DNA of 64,000 bases from Auanema rhodensis (Eukaryota > Nematoda > Chromadorea > Rhabditida > Rhabditidae): positions 19,406,001 through 19,470,000 of the forward strand of contig OZ059897.1 in NCBI GenBank assembly GCA_964057225.1. The letters run 5' to 3'. A model generated the notes under the pieces. It ran no database searches and had not been told where the DNA came from. It was given only the letters and a program-made list of their open reading frames with translations. A program made the translations under genes and the position numbers. How positions within the stretch are numbered: the first letter of the stretch is position 1; each line of letters starts with the position of its first letter. Shown here one piece after another: positions 52,651 through 64,000 of this stretch.

Positions 52651-55600
52651 AGCAAATGTAGATGTTTTAAGATTCCATTTTTCAAGGCAAAGACGATGGA
52701 CAATGTTATTCAACGAAAAAATTAATTCTTCAGGGTGAAAATCGAGGATATAAGTGTGAACTTATATCAGTTGATATCTCGGTGCATTTTTAAGCTAGCG
52801 CAAATCTGATAACACAGATCGACGCAGCTTAAAAATCCGCATCGAATGCACTATACTACATTGAGAAAAGCTTAATACAAAAATTAGTTATGATCGTTTG
52901 AAAAATGATGCATTAGTGTATGTTGAGTTTCCATGTACACTCAACATTGCTTCCAAAAACATTTTGACAAAAATTTTTTCGAAAAATTTCAAAATAATTT
53001 ACCAAAAAGTAGATGTTTTTAGATTCCATTTTTCAAGGCAAAGACGATAGACAATGTTATTCAACGAAAAAGTTAATTCTTCAGGGTGAAAATCGAGGAT
53101 ATAAGTGTGAACTTATATCAGTTGATATCTCGGTGCATTTTTAAGCTAGCGCAAATCTGATAACACAGATCGACGCAGCTTAAAAATCCGCATCGAATGC
53201 ACTATATTACATTGAAAAACGCTTAATACAAAAATTAGTTATGATCGTTTGAAAAATGATGCATTAGTGTATGTTGAGTTTCCATGTACACTCAACATTG
53301 CTTCCAAAAACATTTTGACAAAAATTTTTTCGGAAAATTTCAAAATAATTTAGCAAAAAGTAAATGTTTTTAAATTCCTTTTTTCAAGGCAAAGACGATG
53401 GACAATGTTGTTCAACGAAAAAATTAATTCTTCAGGGTTAAAATCGAGGATATAAGTGTGAACTTATATCAGTTGATATCTCGGTGCATTTTTAAGCTAG
53501 CGCAAATCTGATAACACAGATCGACGCAGCTTAAAAATCCGCATCGAATGCACTATATTACATTGAGAAACACTTGATACAAAAATTAGTTATGATCGTT
53601 TGAAAAATGATGCATTAGTGTATGTTGAGTTTCCATGTACACTCAACATTGCTTCCAAAAACATTTTGACAAAAATTTTTTCGAAAAATTTCAAAATAAT
53701 TTAGCAAATGTAGATGTTTTAAGATTCCATTTTTCAAGGCAAAGACGATAGACAATGTTATTCAACGAAAAAGTTAATTCTTCAGGGTGAAAATCGAGGA
53801 TATAAGTGTGAACTTATATCAGTTGATATCTCGGTGCATTTTTAAGCTAGCGCAAATCTGATAACACAGATCGACGCAGCTTAAAAATCCGCATCGAATG
53901 CACTATATTACATTGAAAAACGCTTAATACAAAAATTAGTTATGATCGTTTGAAAAATGATGCATTAGTGTATGTTGAGTTTCCATGTACACTCAACATT
54001 GCTTCCAAAAACATTTTGACAAAAATTTTTTCGGAAAATTTCAAAATAATTTAGCAAAAAGTAAATGTTTTTAAATTCCTTTTTTCAAGGCAAAGACGAT
54101 GGACAATGTTATTCAACGAAAAAATTAATTCTTCAGGGTTAAAATCGAGGATATAAGTGTGAACTTATATCAGTTGATATCTCGGTGCATTTTTAAGCTA
54201 GCGCAAATCTGATAACACAGATCGACGCAGCTTAAAAATCCGCATCGAATGCACTATATTACATTGAGAAACACTTGATACAAAAATTAGTTATGATCGT
54301 TTGAAAAATGATGCATTAGTGTATGTTGAGTTTCCATGTACACTCAACATTGCTTCCAAAAACATTTTGACAAAAATTTTTTCGAAAAATTTCAAAATAA
54401 TTTAGCAAATGTAGATGTTTTAAGATTCCATTTTTCAAGGCAAAGACGATGGACAATGTTATTCAACGAAAAAATTAATTCTTCAGGGTGAAAATCGAGG
54501 ATATAAGTGTGAACTTATATCAGTTGATATCTCGGTGCATTTTTAAGCTAGCGCAAATCTGATAACACAGATCGACGCAGCTTAAAAATCCGCATCGAAT
54601 GCACTATACTACATTGAGAAAAGCTTAATACAAAAATTAGTTATGATCGTTTGAAAAATGATGCATTAGTGTATGTTGAGTTTCCATGTACACTCAACAT
54701 TGCTTCCAAAAACATTTTGACAAAAATTTTTTCGAAAAATTTCAAAATAATTTAGCAAAAAGTAGATGTTTTTAGATTCCATTTTTCAAGGCAAAGACGA
54801 TGGACAATGTTATTCAACGAAAAAATTAATTCTTCAGGGTGAAAATCGAGGATATAAGTGTGAACTTATATCAGTTGATATCTCGGTGCATTTTTAAGCT
54901 AGCGCAAATCTGATAACACAGATCGACGCAGCTTAAAAATCCGCATCGAATGCACTATATTACATTGAAAAACGCTTAATACAAAAATTAGTTATGATCG
55001 TTTGAAAAATGATGCATTAGTGTATGTTGAGTTTCCATGTACACTCAACATTGCTTCCAAAAACATTTTGACAAAAATTTTTTCGGAAAATTTCAAAATA
55101 ATTTAGCAAAAAGTAAATGTTTTTAAATTCCTTTTTTCAAGGCAAAGACGATGGACAATGTTATTCAACGAAAAAATTAATTCTTCAGGGTTAAAATCGA
55201 GGATATAAGTGTGAACTTATATCAGTTGATATCTCGGTGCATTTTTAAGCTAGCGCAAATCTGATAACACAGATCGACGCAGCTTAAAAATCCGCATCGA
55301 ATGCACTATATTACATTGAGAAACACTTGATACAAAAATTAGTTATGATCGTTTGAAAAATGATGCATTAGTGTATGTTGAGTTTCCATGTACACTCAAC
55401 ATTGCTTCCAAAAACATTTTGACAAAAATTTTTTCGAAAAATTTCAAAATAATTTAGCAAAAAGTAGATGTTTTAAGATTCCATTTTTCAAGGCAAAGAC
55501 GATAGACAATGTTATTCAACGAAAAAGTTAATTCTTCAGGGTGAAAATCGAGGATATAAGTGTGAACTTATATCAGTTGATATCTCGGTGCATTTTTAAG

Positions 55601-57209
55601 CTAGCGCAAATCTGATAACACAGATCGACGCAGCTTAAAAATCCGCATCGAATGCACTATATTACATTGAAAAACGCTTAATACAAAAATTAGTTATGAT
55701 CGTTTGAAAAATGATGCATTAGTGTATGTTGAGTTTCCATGTACACTCAACATTGCTTCCAAAAACATTTTGACAAAAATTTTTTCGGAAAATTTCAAAA
55801 TAATTTAGCAAAAAGTAAATGTTTTTAAATTCCTTTTTTCAAGGCAAAGACGATGGACAATGTTATTCAACGAAAAAATTAATTCTTCAGGGTTAAAATC
55901 GAGGATATAAGTGTGAACTTATATCAGTTGATATCTCGGTGCATTTTTAAGCTAGCGCAAATCTGATAACACAGATCGACGCAGCTTAAAAATCCGCATC
56001 GAATGCACTATATTACATTGAGAAACACTTGATACAAAAATTAGTTATGATCGTTTGAAAAATGATGCATTAGTGTATGTTGAGTTTCCATGTACACTCA
56101 ACATTGCTTCCAAAAACATTTTGACAAAAATTTTTTCGAAAAATTTCAAAATAATTTAGCAAATGTAGATGTTTTAAGATTCCATTTTTCAAGGCAAAGA
56201 CGATGGACAATGTTATTCAACGAAAAAATTAATTCTTCAGGGTGAAAATCGAGGATATAAGTGTGAACTTATATCAGTTGATATCTCGGTGCATTTTTAA
56301 GCTAGCGCAAATCTGATAACACAGATCGACGCAGCTTAAAAATCCGCATCGAATGCACTATACTACATTGAGAAAAGCTTAATACAAAAATTAGTTATGA
56401 TCGTTTGAAAAATGATGCATTAGTGTATGTTGAGTTTCCATGTACACTCAACATTGCTTCCAAAAACATTTTGACAAAAATTTTTTCGAAAAATTTCAAA
56501 ATAATTTAGCAAAAAGTAGATGTTTTTAGATTCCATTTTTCAAGGCAAAGACGATGGACAATGTTATTCAACGAAAAAATTAATTCTTCAGGGTGAAAAT
56601 CGAGGATATAAGTGTGAACTTATATCAGTTGATATCTCGGTGCATTTTTAAGCTAGCGCAAATCTGATAACACAGATCGACGCAGCTTAAAAATCCGCAT
56701 CGAATGCACTATATTACATTGAAAAACGCTTAATACAAAAATTAGTTATGATCGTTTGAAAAATGATGCATTAGTGTATGTTGAGTTTCCATGTACACTC
56801 AACATTGCTTCCAAAAACATTTTGACAAAAATTTTTTCGGAAAATTTCAAAATAATTTAGCAAAAAGTAAATGTTTTTAAATTCCTTTTTTCAAGGCAAA
56901 GACGATGGACAATGTTATTCAACGAAAAAATTAATTCTTCAGGGTTAAAATCGAGGATATAAGTGTGAACTTATATCAGTTGATATCTCGGTGCATTTTT
57001 AAGCTAGCGCAAATCTGATAACACAGATCGACGCAGCTTAAAAATCCGCATCGAATGCACTATATTACATTGAGAAACACTTGATACAAAAATTAGTTAT
57101 GATCGTTTGAAAAATGATGCATTAGTGTATGTTGAGTTTCCATGTACACTCAACATTGCTTCCAAAAACATTTTGACAAAAATTTTTTCGAAAAATTTCA
57201 AAATAATTT
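52651..57209. repeat. Five-unit higher-order repeat, about 1753 bp, 2.6 copies
   Basis: Unit types run D-B-C-(D/B)-C. D has AGCAAATGTAG with TTTTAAG and the GAGAAAAGC tail. B has T28A, the TTGAAAAACG tail and TTCGGAAAA. C has GTAAATG, AAATTCC, GGGTTAAAA and ACACTTGATA. The fourth is a mosaic with the left of D and the right of B. Copies: 52651-54403 (1753 bp), 54404-56157 (1754 bp) and a truncated 56158-57209 (D-B-C). Copies differ at a few sites: copy 1 has ACC/GATAGAC in its B, copy 2 has AGC/GATGGAC; and the fourth unit has AAATG in copy 1 but AAAAAG in copy 2. Confidence 0.85.
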
Positions 57210-60200
57210 AGCAAAAAGTAGATGTTTTAAGATTCCATTTTTCAAGGCAAAGACGATGGACAATGTTATTCAACGAAAAAATTAATTCTTCAGGGTGAAA
57301 ATCGAGGATATAAGTGTGAACTTATATCAGTTGATATCTCGGTGCATTTTTAAGCTAGCGCAAATCTGATAACACAGATCGACGCAGCTTAAAAATCCGC
57401 ATCGAATGCACTATACTACATTGAGAAAAGCTTAATACAAAAATTAGTTATGATCGTTTGAAAAATGATGCATTAGTGTATGTTGAGTTTCCATGTACAC
57501 TCAACATTGCTTCCAAAAACATTTTGACAAAAATTTTTTCGAAAAATTTCAAAATAATTTAGCAAAAAGTAGATGTTTTTAGATTCCATTTTTCAAGGCA
57601 AAGACGATGGACAATGTTATTCAACGAAAAAATTAATTCTTCAGGGTGAAAATCGAGGATATAAGTGTGAACTTATATCAGTTGATATCTCGGTGCATTT
57701 TTAAGCTAGCGCAAATCTGATAACACAGATCGACGCAGCTTAAAAATCCGCATCGAATGCACTATACTACATTGAAAAACGCTTAATACAAAAATTAGTT
57801 ATGATCGTTTGAAAAATGATGCATTAGTGTATGTTGAGTTTCCATGTACACTCAACATTGCTTCCAAAAACATTTTGACAAAAATTTTTTCGTAAAATTT
57901 CAAAATAATTTAGCGAAAAGTAGATGTTTTTAGATTCGATTTTTCAAGGCAAAGACGATGGACAATGTTATTCAACGAAAAAATTAATTCTTCAGGGTGA
58001 AAATCGAGGATATAAGTGTGAACTTATATCAGTTGATATCTCGGTGCATTTTTAAGCTAGCGCAAATCTGATAACACAGATCGACGCAGCTTAAAAATCC
58101 GCATCGAATGCACTATATTACATTGAAAAACGCTTAATACAAAAATTAGTTATGATCGTTTGAAAAATGATGCATTAGTGTATGTTGAGTTTCCATGTAC
58201 ACTCAACATTGCTTCCAAAAACATTTTGACAAAAATTTTTTCGGAAAATTTCAAAATAATTTAGCAAAAAGTAAATGTTTTTAAATTCCTTTTTTCAAGG
58301 CAAAGACGATGGACAATGTTATTCAACGAAAAAATTAATTCTTCAGGGTTAAAATCGAGGATATAAGTGTGAACTTATATCAGTTGATATCTCGGTGCAT
58401 TTTTAAGCTAGCGCAAATCTGATAACACAGATCGACGCAGCTTAAAAATCCGCATCGAATGCACTATATTACATTGAGAAACACTTGATACAAAAATTAG
58501 TTATGATCGTTTGAAAAATGATGCATTAGTGTATGTTGAGTTTCCATGTACACTCAACATTGCTTCCAAAAACATTTTGACAAAAATTTTTTCGAAAAAT
58601 TTCAAAATAATTTAGCAAAAAGTAGATGTTTTAAGATTCCATTTTTCAAGGCAAAGACGATGGACAATGTTATTCAACGAAAAAATTAATTCTTCAGGGT
58701 GAAAATCGAGGATATAAGTGTGAACTTATATCAGTTGATATCTCGGTGCATTTTTAAGCTAGCGCAAATCTGATAACACAGATCGACGCAGCTTAAAAAT
58801 CCGCATCGAATGCACTATACTACATTGAGAAAAGCTTAATACAAAAATTAGTTATGATCGTTTGAAAAATGATGCATTAGTGTATGTTGAGTTTCCATGT
58901 ACACTCAACATTGCTTCCAAAAACATTTTGACAAAAATTTTTTCGAAAAATTTCAAAATAATTTAGCAAAAAGTAGATGTTTTTAGATTCCATTTTTTAA
59001 GGCAAAGACGATGGACAATGTTATTCAACGAAAAAATTAATTCTTCAGGGTGAAAATCGAGGATATAAGTGTGAACTTATATCAGTTGATATCTCGGTGC
59101 ATTTTTAAGCTAGCGCAAATCTGATAACACAGATCGACGCAGCTTAAAAATCCGCATCGAATGCACTATACTACATTGAGAAAAGCTTAATACAAAAATT
59201 AGTTATGATCGTTTGAAAAATGATGCATTAGTGTATGTTGAGTTTCCATGTACACTCAACATTGCTTCCAAAAACATTTTGACAAAAATTTTTTCGAAAA
59301 ATTTCAAAATAATTTAGCAAAAAGTAGATGTTTTAAGATTCCATTTTTCAAGGCAAAGACGATGGACAATGTTATTCAACGAAAAAATTAATTCTTCAGG
59401 GTGAAAATCGAGGATATAAGTGTGAACTTATATCAGTTGATATCTCGGTGCATTTTTAAGCTAGCGCAAATCTGATAACACAGATCGACGCAGCTTAAAA
59501 ATCCGCATCGAATGCACTATACTACATTGAGAAAAGCTTAATACAAAAATTAGTTATGATCGTTTGAAAAATGATGCATTAGTGTATGTTGAGTTTCCAT
59601 GTACACTCAACATTGCTTCCAAAAACATTTTGACAAAAATTTTTTCGAAAAATTTCAAAATAATTTAGCAAAAAGTAGATGTTTTTAGATTCCATTTTTC
59701 AAGGCAAAGACGATGGACAATGTTATTCAACGAAAAAATTATTTCTTCAGGGTGAAAATCGAGGATATAAGTGTGAACTTATATCAGTTGATATCTCGGT
59801 GCATTTTTAAGCTAGCGCAAATCTGATAACACAGATCGACGCAGCTTAAAAATCCGCATCGAATGCACTATACTACATTGAGAAAAGCTTAATACAAAAA
59901 TTAGTTATGATCGTTTGAAAAATGATGCATTAGTGTATGTTGAGTTTCCATGTACACTCAACATTGCTTCCAAAAACATTTTGACAAAAATTTTTTCGAA
60001 AAATTTCAAAATAATTTAGCAAAAAGTAGATGTTTTTAGATTCCATTTTTCAAGGCAAAGACGATGGACAATGTTATTCAACGAAAAAATTATTTCTTCA
60101 GGGTGAAAATCGAGGATATAAGTGTGAACTTATATCAGTTGATATCTCGGTGCATTTTTAAGCTAGCGCAAATCTGATAACACAGATCGACGCAGCTTAA

Positions 60201-62473
60201 AAATCCGCATCGAATGCACTATACTACATTGAGAAAAGCTTAATACAAAAATTAGTTATGATCGTTTGAAAAATGATGCATTAGTGTATGTTGAGTTTCC
60301 ATGTACACTCAACATTGCTTCCAAAAACATTTTGACAAAAATTTTTTCGAAAAATTTCAAAATAATTTAGCAAAAAGTAGATGTTTTTAGATTCCATTTT
60401 CCAAGGCAAAGACGATGGACAATGTTATTCAACGAAAAAATTATTTCTTCAGGGTGAAAATCGAGGATATAAGTGTGAACTTATATCAGTTGATATCTCG
60501 GTGCATTTTTAAGCTAGCGCAAATCTGATAACACAGATCGACGCAGCTTAAAAATCCGCATCGAATGCACTATACTACATTGAGAAAAGCTTAATACAAA
60601 AATTAGTTATGATCGTTTGAAAAATGATGCATTAGTGTATGTTGAGTTTCCATGTACACTCAACATTGCTTCCAAAAACATTTTGACAAAAATTTTTTCG
60701 AAAAATTTCAAAATAATTTAGCAAAAAGTAGATGTTTTTAGATTCCATTTTTCAAGGCAAAGACGATGGACAATGTTATTCAACGAAAAAATTAATTCTT
60801 CAGGGTGAAAATCGAGGATATAAGTGTGAACTTATATCAGTTGATATCTCGGTGCATTTTTAAGCTAGCGCAAATCTGATAACACAGATCGACGCAGCTT
60901 AAAAATCCGCATCGAATGCACTATACTACATTGAAAAACGCTTGATACAAAAATTAGTTATGATCGTTTGAAAAATGATGCATTAGTGTATGTTGAGTTT
61001 CCATGTACACTCAACATTGCTTCCAAAAACATTTTGACAAAAATTTTTTCGAAAAATTTCAAAATAATTTAGCAAAAAGTAAATGTTTTTAAATTCCTTT
61101 TTTCAAGGCAAAGACGATGGACAATGTTATTCAACGAAAAAATTAATTCTTCAGGGTGAAAATCGAGGATATAAGTGTGAACTTATATCAGTTGATATCT
61201 CGGTGCATTTTTAAGCTAGCGCAAATCTGATAACACAGATCGACGCAGCTTAAAAATCCGCATCGAATGCACTATACTACATTGAAAAACGCTTGATACA
61301 AAAATTAGTTATGATCGTTTGAAAAATGATGCATTAGTGTATGTTGAGTTTCCATGTACACTCAACATTGCTTCCAAAAACATTTTGACAAAAATTTTTT
61401 CGAAAAATTTCAAAATAATTTAGCAAATGTAGATGTTTTAAGATTCCATTTTTCAAGGCAAAGACGATGGACAATGTTATTCAACGAAAAAATTAATTCT
61501 TCAGGGTGAAAATCGAGGATATAAGTGTGAACTTATATCAGTTGATATCTCGGTGCATTTTTAAGCTAGCGCAAATCTGATAACACAGATCGACGCAGCT
61601 TAAAAATCCGCATCGAATGCACTATACTACATTGAGAAAAGCTTAATACAAAAATTAGTTATGATCGTTTGAAAAATGATGCATTAGTGTATGTTGAGTT
61701 TCCATGTACACTCAACATTGCTTCCAAAAACATTTTGACAAAAATTTTTTCGAAAAATTTCAAAATAATTTAGCAAAAAGTAGATGTTTTTAGATTCCAT
61801 TTTTCAAGGCAAAGACGATGGACAATGTTATTCAACGAAAAAATTAATTCTTCAGGGTGAAAATCGAGGATATAAGTGTGAACTTATATCAGTTGATATC
61901 TCGGTGCATTTTTAAGCTAGCGCAAATCTGATAACACAGATCGACGCAGCTTGAAAATCCGCATCGAATGCACTATATTACATTGAAAAACGCTTAATAC
62001 AAAAATTAGTTATGATCGTTTGAAAAATGATGCATTAGTGTATGTTGAGTTTCCATGTACACTCAACATTGCTTCCAAAAACATTTTGACAAAAATTTTT
62101 TCGGAAAATTTCAAAATAATTTAGCAAAAAGTAAATGTTTTTAAATTCCTTTTTTCAAGGCAAAGACGATGGACAATGTTATTCAACGAAAAAATTAATT
62201 CTTCAGGGTGAAAATCGAGGATATAAGTGTGAACTTATATCAGTTGATATCTCGGTGCATTTTTAAGCTAGCGCAAATCTGATAACACAGATCGACGCAG
62301 CTTAAAAATCCGCATCGAATGCACTATATTACATTGAGAAACACTTGATACAAAAATTAGTTATGATCGTTTGAAAAATGATGCATTAGTGTATGTTGAG
62401 TTTCCATGTACACTCAACATTGCTTCCAAAAACATTTTGACAAAAATTTTTTCGAAAAATTTCAAAATAATTT

Positions 62474-63526
62474 AGCAAAAAGTAGATGTTTTTAGATTCC
62501 TTTTTTCAAGGCAAAGACGATGGACAATGTTATTCAACGAGAAAATTAATTCTTCAGGGTGAAAATCGAGGATATAAGTGTGAACTTATATCAGTTGATA
62601 TCTCGGTGCATTTTTAAGCTAGCGCAAATCTGATAACACAGATCGACGCAGCTTAAAAATCCGCATCGAATGCACTATACTACATTGAGAAAAGCTTAAT
62701 ACAAAAATTAGTTATGATCGTTAGAAAAATGATGCATTAGTGTATGTTGAGTTTCCATGTACACTCAACATTGCTTCCAAAAACATTTTGACAAAAATTT
62801 TTTCGAAAAATTTCAAAATAATTTACCAAAAAGTAGATGTTTTTAGATTCCATTTTTCAAGGCAAAGACGATAGACAATGTTATTCAACGAAAAAGTTAA
62901 TTCTTCAGGGTGAAAATCGAGGATATAAGTGTGAACTTATATCAGTTGATATCTCGGTGCATTTTTAAGCTAGCGCAAATCTGATAACACAGATCGACGC
63001 AGCTTAAAAATCCGCATCGAATGCACTATATTACATTAAAAAACGCTTAATACAAAAATTAGTTATGATCGTTTGAAAAATGATGCATTAGTGTATGTTG
63101 AGTTTCCATGTACACTCAACATTGCTTCCAAAAACATTTTGACAAAAATTTTTTCGGAAAATTTCAAAATAATTTAGCAAAAAGTAAATGTTTTTAAATT
63201 CCTTTTTTCAAGGCAAAGACGATGGACAATGTTATTCAACGAAAAAATTAATTCTTCAGGGTTAAAATCGAGGATATAAGTGTGAACTTATATCAGTTGA
63301 TATCTCGGTGCATTTTTAAGCTAGCGCAAATCTGATAACACAGATCGACGCAGCTTAAAAATCCGCATCGAATGCACTATATTACATTGAGAAACACTTG
63401 ATACAAAAATTAGTTATGATCGTTTGAAAAATGATGCATTAGTGTATGTTGAGTTTCCATGTACACTCAACATTGCTTCCAAAAACATTTTGACAAAAAT
63501 TTTTTCGAAAAATTTCAAAATAATTT
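62474..63526. repeat. Distant copy of the 49843 three-unit block (units 179-181)
   Basis: It shares the rare CAACGAGAAAA plus CGTTAGAAA combination and the following ACC and GTAAATG units. Unit 180 has a private CATTAAAAAACG. Flanking units differ from those around 49843-50895, so only this block was copied or conserved. Confidence 0.85.
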
Positions 63527-63876
63527 AGCAAATGTAGATGTTTTAAGATTCCATTTTTCAAGGCAAAGACGATGGACAATGTTATTCAACGAAAAAATTA
63601 ATTCTTCAGGGTGAAAATCGAGGATATAAGTGTGAACTTATATCAGTTGATATCTCGGTGCATTTTTAAGCTAGCGCAAATCTGATAACACAGATCGACG
63701 CAGCTTAAAAATCCGCATCGAATGCACTATACTACATTGAGAAAAGCTTAATACAAAAATTAGTTATGATCGTTTGAAAAATGATGCATTAGTGTATGTT
63801 GAGTTTCCATGTACACTCAACATTGCTTCCAAAAACATTTTGACAAAAATTTTTTCGAAAAATTTCAAAATAATTT

Positions 63877-64000
63877 AGCAAAAAGTAGATGTTTTTAGAT
63901 TCCATTTTTCAAGGCAAAGACGATGGACAATGTTATTCAACGAAAAAATTAATTCTTCAGGGTGAAAATCGAGGATATAAGTGTGAACTTATATCAGTTG
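63877..64000. repeat. Partial monomer 183 at the window edge
   Basis: The first 124 bases of a T28A unit, ending within TTGATATCTC at TCAGTTG. The array continues beyond the window. Confidence 0.98.

Larger units (their letters stand above)
1..64000. repeat. Satellite DNA array, 351 bp monomer, about 182.4 copies, all direct
   Basis: The motif AGCAAAAAGTAG and the whole unit after it recur every 351 bp from base 1 to the window end. Starts follow 1, 352, 703, 1054 and so on. Phase shifts occur only after sixteen units: 352 bp units begin at 9127, 16499, 20361, 23519 and 24222; 350 bp units begin at 21064, 21765, 43528, 44931, 45632, 52651, 53703, 54404, 56158, 61422 and 63527. Neighbouring units differ at only a few sites. 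The array enters and leaves the window inside repeat, so its true ends are not visible. Units this long, AT-rich and homogeneous are typical of eukaryotic centromeric or pericentromeric satellites. A length near twice 175 bp would fit two nucleosomes, which is inference. I do not recognise the family. Confidence 0.99.
57210..64000. repeat. Zone 6b, units 164-183: degraded higher-order pattern and a homogeneous run
   Basis: After 57210 the D, B and C types continue but in irregular order, with a C27G unit at 57912. Units 168-173 (58614-60719) all carry the C220A tail GAGAAAAGC, and 171-173 are nearly identical with T76. C units at 61071 and 62123 have GGGTGAAAA instead of GGGTTAAAA, so they are mosaics. 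The D type returns at 61422 and 63527. Confidence 0.75.

Noticed and set aside
1-64000. CRISPR array
   Set aside because: The unit is 351 bp with no unique spacers; the whole unit repeats.
1-64000. CENP-B box
   Set aside because: I looked for the TTCG....A..CGGG core on both strands. TTCG occurs (TTTTCGAAAA and reverse-strand ATTCGATGC) but is not followed by the rest of the core.
1-64000. Two-fold internal duplication of the unit (351 as 2 x 175)
   Set aside because: Comparing the first and second halves by eye shows no sustained similarity beyond shared A/T tracts.
1-64000. Transposon, inverted satellite block, telomeric repeat or rDNA inside the array
   Set aside because: The 351 bp phase is unbroken apart from one-base shifts, and every unit reads in the same direction.
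1-64000. Bacterial or phage origin
   Set aside because: There are no genes, ribosome binding sites or operons over 64 kb, and a long homogeneous satellite array is a eukaryotic feature.

Overview
The whole 64 kb window is one uninterrupted, head-to-tail satellite DNA array. The unit is 351 bp and about 31% G+C (109 of 351 bases counted in the first unit). I place 182 complete monomers from 1 to 63876 and a partial 183rd from 63877 to the window end. All units have the same orientation. I found no unique sequence, transposon, inverted block, RNA gene or convincing protein gene. The array type indicates a eukaryote and centromeric, pericentromeric or other constitutive heterochromatin. I do not recognise the family and cannot name the species; an insect, another invertebrate or a plant would all fit.

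Units are numbered from the conserved AGCAAAAAGTAG motif (base 1 = window base 1), and variant sites below use unit numbering. Each unit has a 43-codon forward open frame at 13-144, usually broken in one subtype or another. It then has a 51 bp nested inverted repeat at 137-187, a small hairpin at 190-200, a nearly invariant 28 bp inverted repeat at 271-298, and an A/T-tract segment with a third inverted repeat at 322-340. Only 16 of 182 units differ from 351 bp (five of 352, eleven of 350), and the sum reproduces the end point 63876 exactly.

Diagnostic variants that occur together divide the array into zones. 1-7371: A109/G135 units, often with T62, built around a multi-kb duplication. 7372-12988: mostly G109/A135 units, several with G53. 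12989-29838: units with T76+A129 interleaved with G109/A135 units. 29839-40017: a roughly alternating two-unit pattern carrying longer duplications. 40018-45981: a transitional zone with A83T and TCAAAAA types, ending in a hybrid unit with a 70-codon open frame. 45982-64000: a different subfamily (T28A, C27G, G216A, C220A, A333G) organised from 52651 into a five-unit higher-order repeat.

The array therefore records repeated unequal exchange and gene conversion: duplications of 2, 3, 4, 6, 9, 11-13 and about 36 units, and mosaic units with switch points inside a monomer. No genes work together here. If the array has a function it lies in chromatin, for example centromere or heterochromatin packaging, DNA secondary structure or satellite transcription, and nothing in the sequence alone proves it. 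All statements come from reading by eye; variant counts and zone edges need an alignment.
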